DNA from: Oscillospiraceae bacterium | Lineage (GTDB): Bacteria; Bacillota; Clostridia; Oscillospirales; WRJC01 | NCBI GenBank assembly: GCA_009780985.1 | Contig: WQYZ01000005.1 | Coordinates: 1 to 59,006 of the forward strand | DNA: 59,006 nt | Reading direction: 5' to 3' | Part shown: one piece after another, positions 8,829 through 17,322 of the stretch | Layout: every line of letters starts with the position of its first letter | How positions within the stretch are numbered: position 1 is the stretch's first letter | Notes under the pieces: generated by a model | What the model saw: the letters and a program-made list of their open reading frames with translations, nothing else | Database searches by the model: none | What the model was told of the DNA's origin: nothing | Made by a program: the position numbers and the translations under genes

Positions 8829-9605
8829 ATGAACATAAAAGAAATCATTGCCAAGGAAGAACAGGAATTCCCAGGATTATTCGCTTTTTCAGAAGAACGA
8901 CCATACGGCATATTATTCTTCAACCCGAATATAAAAGACCATCACGACAGCAACCACGCGATAATCTATCCAGAGAAAATAATTGATTTAGGCGACGTAT
9001 TGGACAATATAAGAGAATTCTACCAAGCCAGGGGAATTGTGCCGGCACTATATCACCCGAACGCTGAAGATTATTTTATACAAAACGCTCGGACACTGAA
9101 GGCGCACGGCTATGAATTTATGACCGCGTTGGACGCGCGTATAATGGTGTTGGAAAATACAGATATTAAGCCGCTTTCAGGTAAGCTGCAAATCAAACAA
9201 ATAAAAGAACTGGGCGCAATCAAGGAAGGCAGTTATTTCATTGAGCAGGATAAATACCTATCGGAAATATACAGAAACTGTATAAACAAAGAGAGCCATT
9301 ATTTATTTACAGGATTTTATGAAGATAAGCCCGTTTCCCTGCTGTCGTTTCACGTATCGAAATACGGCTGCACCAGATTTGACGAAATGCACACCGCAAA
9401 AGCATACATGGGCAATGGATTCGCCCGCGAGATGAACAAATATGCGGCAAATTTCTGCGTCGAGCATAACCTGCCCACAGCCTATCAATGGCCTGCCCAT
9501 AGAACATCGGAACGTATAACATCCGAAGCGGGATTTAAAGTTTCATTTACACTGCCTATCGGAGGATATGCCGCTTACGCCATAGTAGAGCATTACAGAG
9601 ATTAA
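8829..9605 (+). CDS. GNAT-fold acetyltransferase-like protein
   Basis: This 258-residue protein has a variable N-terminal half and a C-terminal half that looks like a GNAT domain. HYLFTGFYEDKPVSLLSFHV provides the central strands, AKAYMGNGFAREMNKYAA the acetyl-CoA loop (G-N-G-x-A), and TSERITSEAGFKVSF a late motif-B-like segment. The canonical Q-x-x-G-x-G is only partly kept, so cofactor binding is plausible rather than certain. A consensus promoter lies upstream. The next gene starts 36 bases on. Confidence 0.6.
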   Translation: MNIKEIIAKEEQEFPGLFAFSEERPYGILFFNPNIKDHHDSNHAIIYPEKIIDLGDVLDNIREFYQARGIVPALYHPNAEDYFIQNARTLKAHGYEFMTALDARIMVLENTDIKPLSGKLQIKQIKELGAIKEGSYFIEQDKYLSEIYRNCINKESHYLFTGFYEDKPVSLLSFHVSKYGCTRFDEMHTAKAYMGNGFAREMNKYAANFCVEHNLPTAYQWPAHRTSERITSEAGFKVSFTLPIGGYAAYAIVEHYRD

Positions 9606-9640
9606 GTTTATAAAAACCATCAAAAATGAGGATTAAAATA

Positions 9641-10036
9641 ATGTTTTACGAATATACTCTTTCCGCCAAGCGGGAGGATTTTTATAATATTACGCCGCAA
9701 ATCCGCGAAGCCATCGCCAAAAGCGGCATTATAAATGGCATCGCCGTGATTTACTGCCCGCACACCACAGCAGGCATTACTATAAATGAAAACGCCGCTC
9801 CAGACGTTGTGCATGATTTGCTTATCGGATTGAACAAAGCTTTCCCTGACCGCGCAGAATTTCGCCACGGCGAAGGCAACAGCACGGCGCACCTGAAAGC
9901 GTCGTTAATGGGTTCAAGCGCGACGATAATCATAGAAAACGGCAAACCTGTGCTCGGCACTTGGCAGGGTTTGTATTTATGCGAGTTTGATCCGCCAAGG
10001 AATCGGACATTTTATGTGAAGGTGATAAGCGAATGA
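9641..10036 (+). CDS. YjbQ-family protein (secondary thiamine-phosphate synthase)
   Basis: This 131-residue protein of the YjbQ/UPF0047 family has all its signatures: CPHTTAGITINENA, FRHGEGNSTAHLKASLMGSS and GTWQGLYLCEFD. In E. coli the homologue shows weak thiamine-phosphate synthase activity; the physiological role is unsettled. The ATG at 9641 follows a GAGGA site, while a start at 9626 would lie on that site, so 9641 is chosen. It overlaps the next gene by ATGA and is probably translationally coupled to it. Confidence 0.9.
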   Translation: MFYEYTLSAKREDFYNITPQIREAIAKSGIINGIAVIYCPHTTAGITINENAAPDVVHDLLIGLNKAFPDRAEFRHGEGNSTAHLKASLMGSSATIIIENGKPVLGTWQGLYLCEFDPPRNRTFYVKVISE

Positions 10037-10332
10037 AAGTACAGTTTACTGATGATGAAGTAAAAATCATGCAAACTGCTCTTGACCGTTGGGGCTTAAG
10101 CGCGCAGGTAGGGCAGACGGTAGAAGAATGCGCTGAATTAATCGTCGCCCTGCAAAAGCATATCAATCGTTCGCCGCAACCCAGAACTATTGATAACATA
10201 TTAGATGAAATCGCCGATGTTGAGATGATGCTCGCGCAAATGAGGATAAGTTTCGATATTGACGATGATATGCTCCGTAAGCAGATTGAATATAAGTTTG
10301 AAAAACTTAAAAAATATTTATCGGGAGAGTGA
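10033..10332 (+). CDS. MazG-like nucleotide pyrophosphohydrolase
   Basis: This 99-residue all-alpha protein has the metal-binding pattern of MazG/NTP-PPase folds: EECAELI near residue 32 (E-E-x-x-E) and DEIADVEMMLAQM near residue 62 (E-x-x-D). Such enzymes hydrolyse nucleoside triphosphates to monophosphate and pyrophosphate, often removing damaged nucleotides. It overlaps the YjbQ gene by four bases. Confidence 0.75.
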   Translation: MKVQFTDDEVKIMQTALDRWGLSAQVGQTVEECAELIVALQKHINRSPQPRTIDNILDEIADVEMMLAQMRISFDIDDDMLRKQIEYKFEKLKKYLSGE

Positions 10333-10339
10333 GGGCAAT

Positions 10340-10621
10340 ATGTACAGCAACAAAAACCGAGACAATGAATATATAAACAATCTGCGTGATTTCATACAAA
10401 GAGTTTATCAGATTACCCCGATAACTCTCAAACCCGCTAAACGAGGATATTACGGCGAAACGTGGAGGCTCGAAACTGCGGAGAATACCCGGTATTTTCT
10501 GAAAATGGTTTATCCCGCCGCGCATAAACTCGTCTATGAGCGCAGTTTCCCGATAATCCAACACCTCTGTGACCACGACATAGATTTCATCAGAAGGCGC
10601 TTGGTAATCCTTATTTTTTGA
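10340..10621 (+). pseudogene. N-terminal fragment of a phosphotransferase-type kinase
   Basis: The 93-residue frame looks like the start of an aminoglycoside/choline-kinase-type phosphotransferase. RGYYGETWRLETAENTRYFL is the nucleotide-loop region, and KMVYPAAHKLVYERSF includes the ATP-binding lysine. It then ends in an unrelated tail (RRRLVILIF) before the catalytic HxDxxxxN region. Full members have 270-350 residues. The ribosome site GAGGG is good, so the frame may be expressed, but it cannot be an active kinase. It lies 7 bases after the MazG-like gene. Confidence 0.65.
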
Positions 10622-10765
10622 AATAGAAAAATATATTTATTTGAATTGGAGTTTATTTATATGATAATCGCAAAATTCTATTATTTAGTAGCATTGATGT
10701 CCTTGCGCCTTATATAATGAATTTATAAAACAAAATTTAATTAAAATTTTTGGAGGAATTATTTA
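10622..10765. other. Intergenic stretch with an 18-base repeat of the kinase-like gene
   Basis: This spacer holds no credible gene. At 10696-10713 it repeats GATGTCCTTGCGCCTTAT exactly as at 2818-2835 inside the P-loop kinase gene, so it may be a remnant of a related sequence. The ribosome site of the next gene is at its end. Confidence 0.3.
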
Positions 10766-11572
10766 ATGGGACGGGGTTGGATTAAAGCGAAAGAAATTTC
10801 TTTTAACTGTTTTTTACTTTTTGAGCGTTTTCAGATACGCGGAATGTTCGGTTCATGGAAAAGCGAAGATAAAAAATGGCTGCAAAATATGTCTGTCGCA
10901 CTGAAATATAATCCCGCCGTCAAATGGTATTTGCAGTACAAATGTCCGGAATGTTCGAAATTTATCGAAGAAGTCGCGGCAAAATCCATAGGCGAAGTGC
11001 CGCCCGAAGAAGTTCGTAAAGCAGAAATTTTTGTAATAGACGGCGTAGAGGATTTTGTCACGTATACAAAGCCTGAAATTATGGATTCAAACTGCGATTT
11101 TATTTACGCTTGGGATAAATCGCGCCTGTTTGAACTTGTTGATTTCAAAGACAAAACTGTGCTTGACGTCGGAAGCGGTTCGGGGCGTCTCGCATTTGCC
11201 GCAGCCGAATTTGCCAAAGAAGTATATGCGAGCGAACCGGTCGATACTTTGCGCGAATATCTCAGAGATAAAATCGCGAGCGAAAATATTAAAAATATGC
11301 GCGTAGTTGACGGCATGGCGCATAGTCTGCCTTATCCCGACAATACGTTTGACATAGTGATGTCGGGTCATGTTGTCGGCGACGATTACGATAACGAAAT
11401 CGCGGAATTGTCAAGAGTGTGTAAATCCGGCGGCTGGCTGTTGGACTGTCCGGGAGAAATAATGGGCGGACCGCCTGATGAAGAAGCAGTAAACCGCGGT
11501 TGGGAAGAATTTGTATACACAGGAAAATTCGGCACAGATGTTTACAGATACAGGAAACAGGTTGTCAAATAA
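10766..11572 (+). CDS. Class I SAM-dependent methyltransferase
   Basis: This 268-residue methyltransferase has motif I TVLDVGSGSGRLAFAAAEFA at about residue 135, the acidic motif II YASEP, and motif IV-V DNTFDIVMSGHVVGDD. The layout is that of UbiE/Methyltransf_11 proteins. The first 90 residues contain YLQYKCPECSKFIEEV, a CxxC pair of unknown role. TGGAGGA about 12 bases upstream supports the start. The substrate cannot be predicted. The gene ends at a strong terminator shared with the convergent lipoprotein gene. Confidence 0.8.
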   Translation: MGRGWIKAKEISFNCFLLFERFQIRGMFGSWKSEDKKWLQNMSVALKYNPAVKWYLQYKCPECSKFIEEVAAKSIGEVPPEEVRKAEIFVIDGVEDFVTYTKPEIMDSNCDFIYAWDKSRLFELVDFKDKTVLDVGSGSGRLAFAAAEFAKEVYASEPVDTLREYLRDKIASENIKNMRVVDGMAHSLPYPDNTFDIVMSGHVVGDDYDNEIAELSRVCKSGGWLLDCPGEIMGGPPDEEAVNRGWEEFVYTGKFGTDVYRYRKQVVK

Positions 11573-11586
11573 ACCGCTCGAAAAGG

Positions 11587-11635
11587 CGAATATTAAACAT
11601 AGGCGGACAGTTTATCCGCCTATGTTTAATATTCG
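11587..11635. terminator. Bidirectional terminator with 21-base stem
   Basis: Arms 11587-11607 and 11615-11635 are perfectly complementary over 21 bases around a 7-base loop. The element lies between two convergent genes (11572 and 11640). No long T-run follows on either side, but position and stem strength fit a shared terminator. Confidence 0.7.
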
Positions 11636-11639
11636 AAAA

Positions 11640-13127
11640 TCAACTTAATTTTTGACTATATGCCACTAATTTATCTATAGCCGCTTGTATCGCATTGTCG
11701 TGTTTATCGCAGTATGACGCTAAATCGGTCGATTTTGCCGCAAGCAGAGTTTGTCCTATAAATCCTGCCCCGCCGATATTATATATATATCCCATATCAA
11801 AAGTAGCCGTTTTTCTTATGATGTTGAGCATATTTATCGTTTCTTCGTCGCGCGCAAACTTCTGCTGGAGCGTCGTTTCGTAGTATGCAGGGATTACAGT
11901 CAGAGAAGACTCGCGGGCAAGCGCCTCGCAGATTGTGCCTGTGAAATCAAAATCGGCGGTTTTGGGAAGCACAAGCACTGTCGCCGCGCCCTCGACACAT
12001 GAAATATAATCGGGCTGTGTCGAATCAAATTTAGGATACGGCAGTATGCCGTATTCGCTGTTCATATCCCTCAAAACCCTGAGATTTTTCAGATTTGTGC
12101 CCAGTATATACACTCTGTCGTTTTTGAACGCTATATGCGCCGTTTCCTGCGTATAGTCGTCGGTAAGATACGGCGTAATCGGACAGTTTCCGGTTATGAA
12201 CCACTGATATCCCGCATTTATTATATTTGCGTTTTTCTCGCTGTTCAAAACAAGCACAGGATAATCGTTGGCGTCTTTATCCACTATCTTCCCGCCGAAA
12301 TTATAAAAGTACATTGTGTCTGCGAAGTATGTCATTGTGGCAAATCCGAACATGTCGTTGTTTATATCCATTTTACCGTCGCCGTTTAAATCCCTGTTGC
12401 AGCTTTTTATCAGGTTTTGAAAAGCATCGAACGTCCATGTGCCGTTTTCCACCATATTATACGGGATTTCCATTCCGGCGTCGCCGAAAAGTTTCTTATT
12501 GAATATAAAAGCGTGATTCTGCGCTATATATAAATAGCCTATGTCGCCCGCTATGAAGAATGTTTTATTGCCTATCGACAAATCTTTTACCGCGCTTTGA
12601 TTCCACCACGGCTGAGTGAGATTTTCTTTTATAGTCGGTACATTATTCCAGTCCGCATATACTCCGTTTGTAAACATGCTTGTTGCGTCGACCGCGTGTA
12701 TTGCGGCGACATCGTATGCGCCGTCCCCTGCCATGACGCTTTTCGTAAACTCGTTATTTATATCGCCCAAAGGTTTCGTCACAAAATTCATATTTATGTT
12801 ATAGTCTGCCTCAATTTTTTGGTTCCGGTTGTAAACCGCATCGTTGAACACATCGCCTGTGAGTGTTTCTGCGTCGTGTTCTTCGGACAGATAATCGACA
12901 AGCAGCATGGTAAAATCCTTGCCACCGTAATCGGTTTTCGCGAACTGGTCGTAAATATTTTCCGTAGTCGCGGTGTTGCTTTCCGAAATATCCGCCGCAT
13001 TCCGACCGTTATTATTCTCGGTATTATTACTGTTCTGCGACGTATTATTGGAACATGAATACGATACGATTAACATACACAGAAATAAGACGATCGACAA
13101 TAATATTTTGTATTTTGTTTTTCTCAT
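11640..13127 (-). CDS. Extracellular solute-binding lipoprotein (paralogue 1)
   Basis: This 495-residue lipoprotein has a signal peptide with the lipobox VSYSC (Cys about residue 25) and an Asn/Ser-rich linker. The mature part is of the ABC solute-binding type: GDVFNDAVYNRNQKIEADYN, WWNQSAVKDL, GTWTFDAFQNLIK, then DLNGDGKMD, a calcium-loop-like insert. The ATG at 13127 with GGGAG upstream is preferred over an in-frame start at 13184. It is a clear paralogue of the two lipoproteins at 13310 and 14852 but faces away from them. No permease or ATPase gene accompanies it. Sugar or oligosaccharide binding is a guess. Confidence 0.8.
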   Translation of the reverse strand: MRKTKYKILLSIVLFLCMLIVSYSCSNNTSQNSNNTENNNGRNAADISESNTATTENIYDQFAKTDYGGKDFTMLLVDYLSEEHDAETLTGDVFNDAVYNRNQKIEADYNINMNFVTKPLGDINNEFTKSVMAGDGAYDVAAIHAVDATSMFTNGVYADWNNVPTIKENLTQPWWNQSAVKDLSIGNKTFFIAGDIGYLYIAQNHAFIFNKKLFGDAGMEIPYNMVENGTWTFDAFQNLIKSCNRDLNGDGKMDINNDMFGFATMTYFADTMYFYNFGGKIVDKDANDYPVLVLNSEKNANIINAGYQWFITGNCPITPYLTDDYTQETAHIAFKNDRVYILGTNLKNLRVLRDMNSEYGILPYPKFDSTQPDYISCVEGAATVLVLPKTADFDFTGTICEALARESSLTVIPAYYETTLQQKFARDEETINMLNIIRKTATFDMGYIYNIGGAGFIGQTLLAAKSTDLASYCDKHDNAIQAAIDKLVAYSQKLS

Positions 13128-13234
13128 AATAATTATAAATCTCCCGCTAAAATTATAAAAATATATTTTATTTAATATTAACAAAAAAACTCTGAAATGT
13201 CAAGAGTGATTTATCAAATAACGATAATAATATG

Positions 13235-13263
13235 TTGAAATAATATAATAAATATGTTATAAT
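13235..13263 (+). promoter_or_regulatory. Promoter for the 13310 lipoprotein gene
   Basis: TTGAAA (13235-13240), 17 bases, TATAAT (13258-13263), about 47 bases before the start codon. Confidence 0.65.
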
Positions 13264-13309
13264 AGCTTAATAAATATTATAATTTATAATGGAGAGGATT
13301 TATATTATC

Positions 13310-14809
13310 ATGAAAAAAATCAAAATTATATCTTTTGTTGTAGTTTTGTTAATGCTGTTTCCGTTGCAGATATTGACAGCCTGTTCAAAAAATGCAGATA
13401 ATACGCAGGGAAATGCCAATAATACGACACAACAGGATAATAGTCAGTCAGGGGCTTCGTCAGAGACGACGACTGAAAGCAAAATGCTGCCAAATGTTCC
13501 TGACAATCTGGATCTTAACGGATTTAATTTCCGTATTCTTTACGAATTGAGCCAGGGAGGAGACTGGGGAGTCCGCGGAATAGACGCAGAACAAGAGACG
13601 GGAGATGTAATCAACGACGCGACATACGCGCGCAATGCTTATGTAACTGATAAATATGACTTTAAAATAGACGGCATTACCTGTCAGGTTTATAATCTGC
13701 CCGCCTCCACAGTCAAAAAGACCGTTCAAGCCGGTTCGGACGAATATGATGCCATAATTATCAGGGAAAAAGAATTGCCTTCGCTTATTATTTCAAATTG
13801 TTTAGTAAATTTCAATACTGTGCCGGGGCTTAATTTTGACGGACCGTGGTGGGATAAATCTATAATGAATCAGATGTCAATCGCCGGGAAACAGTTTGCG
13901 GCATTCGGCGACTACATCATTTGCGCCAATGACGCCCTGAGAATAATGATGTTTAATAAAAAAATGCTTCAGGATAACGGACTTGAAGACCCGTATGCGC
14001 TCGTTAAAAACGGCGCGTGGACTCTTGATAAATTCTACAATATGAGCAAAGACGCCGCCGCAGACTTAAACGGCGACGGCAAAATGGACACAAACGACCG
14101 GTACGGACTTTTAATGCAACGGGGCAGCTCGGTATGTTTTTCATTCGGCGCAGGCGAAACCCTCACATCAAAAGACGCCGGCGATTTGCCGGTTTTAACA
14201 ACCGGAAGCGAACGCTCAATTCTTGTATTTCAAAAAATCTGGAATGTTCTCGGCACTCCGAATTTAGTTATATATGATTCCGCTTTCCCTAACACTTGGG
14301 CAGACTTGCAGGTCGCGTTTGAAAATAATCAGGGATTGTTTTTCGGCGAAGTTTTACAGCTTGCCGAACGTATGAGAGCAAGTGAAACGGATTTCGGCAT
14401 ACTGCCGTTTCCCAAATACGACGAATCGCAGGAAAACTATTATGCGTTTGGGGACAGTAACTGTATGAATGATATAATTATTCCGTCTACAAACCAAAAT
14501 CTTGAACAAACCGGTCAGATTCTTGAAATTCTGAGCGCAGAATCATATTACACATTACGTCCGGCATATTATGATAAGTCGCTCAACGGAAAGTATGTGC
14601 GCGACGAAGAATCGTCTGCAATGCTTGATATAGTTTTATCAAATAAACTCATATCGTTAGACGATATGTTCGGTTGGGGAATGTACAGTGCGATACAAAA
14701 TGCCCTTACTTCAAAAAGTTCGGATTTCGCCTCGGTTATAGATAAATATACAAACAAGGTTCAAACTTCAATTGATAAAACTGTCAGCATATTTCAAAGC
14801 CTGCAATAA
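13310..14809 (+). CDS. Extracellular solute-binding lipoprotein (paralogue 2)
   Basis: This 499-residue lipoprotein has the lipobox LTAC (Cys about residue 25) followed by an Asn/Gln/Thr-rich linker. The mature domain carries the family marks GDVINDATYARNAYV, WWDKSIMNQMSIAGK, GAWTLDKFYNMSKDAAA and DLNGDGKMDTNDRYG. It is probably anchored to the outer face of the membrane and binds a small solute or oligosaccharide. GGAGAGGA upstream supports the ATG at 13310 rather than 13289. A paralogue follows 42 bases downstream, suggesting duplication. No transporter partner is visible. Confidence 0.8.
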   Translation: MKKIKIISFVVVLLMLFPLQILTACSKNADNTQGNANNTTQQDNSQSGASSETTTESKMLPNVPDNLDLNGFNFRILYELSQGGDWGVRGIDAEQETGDVINDATYARNAYVTDKYDFKIDGITCQVYNLPASTVKKTVQAGSDEYDAIIIREKELPSLIISNCLVNFNTVPGLNFDGPWWDKSIMNQMSIAGKQFAAFGDYIICANDALRIMMFNKKMLQDNGLEDPYALVKNGAWTLDKFYNMSKDAAADLNGDGKMDTNDRYGLLMQRGSSVCFSFGAGETLTSKDAGDLPVLTTGSERSILVFQKIWNVLGTPNLVIYDSAFPNTWADLQVAFENNQGLFFGEVLQLAERMRASETDFGILPFPKYDESQENYYAFGDSNCMNDIIIPSTNQNLEQTGQILEILSAESYYTLRPAYYDKSLNGKYVRDEESSAMLDIVLSNKLISLDDMFGWGMYSAIQNALTSKSSDFASVIDKYTNKVQTSIDKTVSIFQSLQ

Positions 14810-14851
14810 TAAACTTATTATAATTTATATTTATAGGGAGAATTAAATAAT

Positions 14852-16330
14852 ATGAAAAAACGACGCCTTTTATTAATGTTCCTGATTATTTGCATCAGCA
14901 TTCTGCCGCTTTTATATTCCTGCGGAAATAATAACAGCAGCAATAACTCTAATACAGATGCCGCTTCCCAGAACCCTGATAATACATCTGATACATCTGC
15001 GCAGGCAGCCACTGAACCGCCCGTAACGCCCGACGTGACGTCGGGAGACTACAACGGCTACAAATTCCGTTTTTTAACAAGAGGCTCCTCGTGGAACGAA
15101 TGGAAAACGGCTGATATTTACGCCGAGAACGAAAACGGCGATACCATAAACGACGCCGTTTATAAAAGAAATTCGATTCTTGAGGATAAATTCAATATTA
15201 CAATCTCCGAAAACGGCGTAACAGACCCCGCAGGAGACGCAAGGAAAAGTATAAAATCGGGGGACGACGCATATGATTCCGTCGTCGGCAGCATGAACGA
15301 CCTGATAAAATTATCGCAGGAAGGTCTTGTTCTGGACTTAAATCAAATCCCCCATATGAATCTTTCGAATCCGTGGTGGGACCAGAAAGCCGTGAACGAA
15401 CTCACGTTAGGCGGCAAACTGTTCTGCGCCACCGGCGATTTGTTTATCGCAGACAAAGACGCGACATGGGTCATGATGTTCAACAAGAAACTCATTCAGG
15501 ATTTTCAGTTGGAAGACCCTTATTCGCTTGTCCGTTCGGGTCAGTGGACTATGGATAAATTCGACAGCATTATAAAAAACGTAGCCGTCGATGTAAACGG
15601 CGACGGCAAAATGGACCAAAATGATTTATACGGATTTTCAACTCACGAGTATTCCTCATGGGGATTTTTATACGGCGCGGGAATCAAAATCGCTGAAAAA
15701 GATTCGACAGGGTACCCCGCTTTGGTGATGAATACGCCTATAACCGGCACGGTCATGGAAAAAACGGTGCAGATTATGAAGAACGGTCTTTATACATATT
15801 GCGTGCCTGTCGGCGACTGGGCGAAAGTCCTTGACGTTTTTCAGAATGACAGAGCCGTATTTTACGGCGAGGTGCTTCAGTGCGCAATCCGTCTGAGACA
15901 GATGGAGACAAATTTTGGGCTTATTCCATACCCGAAATACGACGCTTCGCAGACGGAATACCCGTGTATGGTAAACGCCGCCGGCGAGGTTATGTCCGTG
16001 CCGACAACCTGCTCCGATACTGACCGCACCGGTACGGTTCTGGAAAATATGTCATATCTGTCGAGAATATATCTAAAACCGGCATATTATGACGTCGCTC
16101 TCAAAGGCAAATTTATGAGAGACGACGAATCAAGCGAAATGCTTGATTTAATTATGCAGCAGAGAGTATTTGATTTGGGATATATTTTTGACTGGGGAAC
16201 ATTAGGGTCGGCTTATGACGCCGCCGTTCTGAAAGGCAATTCCGATTTTACGTCTCTGTATGATAAATACGAGGCAAAAGCGCAGGACGCGATTTCAAAA
16301 CTTGTACAGACATATCAAAGTTTGAGTTAA
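14852..16330 (+). CDS. Extracellular solute-binding lipoprotein (paralogue 3)
   Basis: This 492-residue lipoprotein has the lipobox LLYSC (Cys about residue 24) and an Asn/Ser linker. GDTINDAVYKRNSILEDKFN, WWDQKAVNELTLGGK, GQWTMDKFDSIIKNVA and DVNGDGKMDQNDLYG align with the two other paralogues in the same order. GGGAG stands 12 bases before the ATG. It lies directly after paralogue 2 and probably shares its transcript. Codon use looks more GC-rich than the neighbour. The ligand is unknown. Confidence 0.8.
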   Translation: MKKRRLLLMFLIICISILPLLYSCGNNNSSNNSNTDAASQNPDNTSDTSAQAATEPPVTPDVTSGDYNGYKFRFLTRGSSWNEWKTADIYAENENGDTINDAVYKRNSILEDKFNITISENGVTDPAGDARKSIKSGDDAYDSVVGSMNDLIKLSQEGLVLDLNQIPHMNLSNPWWDQKAVNELTLGGKLFCATGDLFIADKDATWVMMFNKKLIQDFQLEDPYSLVRSGQWTMDKFDSIIKNVAVDVNGDGKMDQNDLYGFSTHEYSSWGFLYGAGIKIAEKDSTGYPALVMNTPITGTVMEKTVQIMKNGLYTYCVPVGDWAKVLDVFQNDRAVFYGEVLQCAIRLRQMETNFGLIPYPKYDASQTEYPCMVNAAGEVMSVPTTCSDTDRTGTVLENMSYLSRIYLKPAYYDVALKGKFMRDDESSEMLDLIMQQRVFDLGYIFDWGTLGSAYDAAVLKGNSDFTSLYDKYEAKAQDAISKLVQTYQSLS

Positions 16331-16370
16331 TCTGATTTTTTATGCGTAGGGGGCGTCCTTGCGGTCGCCC

Positions 16371-17288
16371 TTATGATTTTGCTGTAATTTCGCTGTCCGG
16401 CGTGAAATCGAAATACGTCCAAGTTGCGCCGTAATCGTTTGTTTTAAACGTCATTACGCCGTTTCGTTCAGCACTGTCACTCAGCGCCGTTATCATTTTT
16501 ATAGTTCCGTCTGCGTCGGTGAAAACTGGGGAAGCCGGCATAAATTTATAATTTTTATATTTGTTCGGAACTGGGAAATCAATACGGTTCCATGTTTCGC
16601 CGCCGTCGGTTGTGCGGTAAACTTCGGGACCGTTATCGTCATAATACCGGTAGCACAGAAATCCTATATCGGGCGTAACGAACGACGAACCGGTGAGCAA
16701 TCCTGTGTACGGAGCGTTTCCTGACGTTTCCGACCAGGTTTTTCCGCCATCTGCAGAATGATATATCTTTTTAAGAGACGAACCTGTCGCGGGGTCGCTT
16801 GTTTGAACAAGCCAACCATCCTGTTTTGACGTAAATCCTATCGATATATATGAAGTGGGCTCTGCGATATTAGATATATTCCAGGTTTTTCCTTTATCGC
16901 CACTTACGATTATATTTATATTACCGGAATAATTTATTGTGTTGTTCGTATCGGTTATATTTCCGTATGCTATAGCTATTATATTAGAAGTGATATAATA
17001 GCTTAACATATTACCGGTTAATTCGTTGGGATCAAAAGATGGGTCTGTTATATTACGCTTCGCACTTTCTACCCAATCGTCGGGCAGCCGGCAAAAATAT
17101 TCGATTTTTTCACTGTCCAATACCACATACGACTGTCCGCCGGAATTTTCGATATACCCGTACCCGCCGTTCGAAGTGTCTAACAATATATCGTTGTCAC
17201 TCGCAGAATCCGCAATTCCGCACCCTGTCGTTATACAAAACAATAATACTAATACCAAGATTAATGAACAAACTTTATATTTTTTCAT
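16371..17288 (-). CDS. Lipoprotein with Asp-box (BNR) beta-propeller repeats
   Basis: This 305-residue lipoprotein has a signal peptide ending in the lipobox TTGC (Cys near residue 23). The mature part has at least four Asp-box motifs: SGDKGKTW, SADGGKTW, TTDGGETW and TNDYGATW. Each marks a turn of a beta-propeller as in sialidases and the Ycf48/HCF136 family. Glycosidase residues are not recognisable, so binding or scaffolding is more likely than catalysis. It is convergent with the third solute-binding gene; 40 bases separate them, with a short GGGCG/CGCCC hairpin. Confidence 0.7.
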   Translation of the reverse strand: MKKYKVCSLILVLVLLFCITTGCGIADSASDNDILLDTSNGGYGYIENSGGQSYVVLDSEKIEYFCRLPDDWVESAKRNITDPSFDPNELTGNMLSYYITSNIIAIAYGNITDTNNTINYSGNINIIVSGDKGKTWNISNIAEPTSYISIGFTSKQDGWLVQTSDPATGSSLKKIYHSADGGKTWSETSGNAPYTGLLTGSSFVTPDIGFLCYRYYDDNGPEVYRTTDGGETWNRIDFPVPNKYKNYKFMPASPVFTDADGTIKMITALSDSAERNGVMTFKTNDYGATWTYFDFTPDSEITAKS

Positions 17289-17322
17289 ATTACTTTAGAT
17301 ATTTTCTCCTAATATGCGGCTT

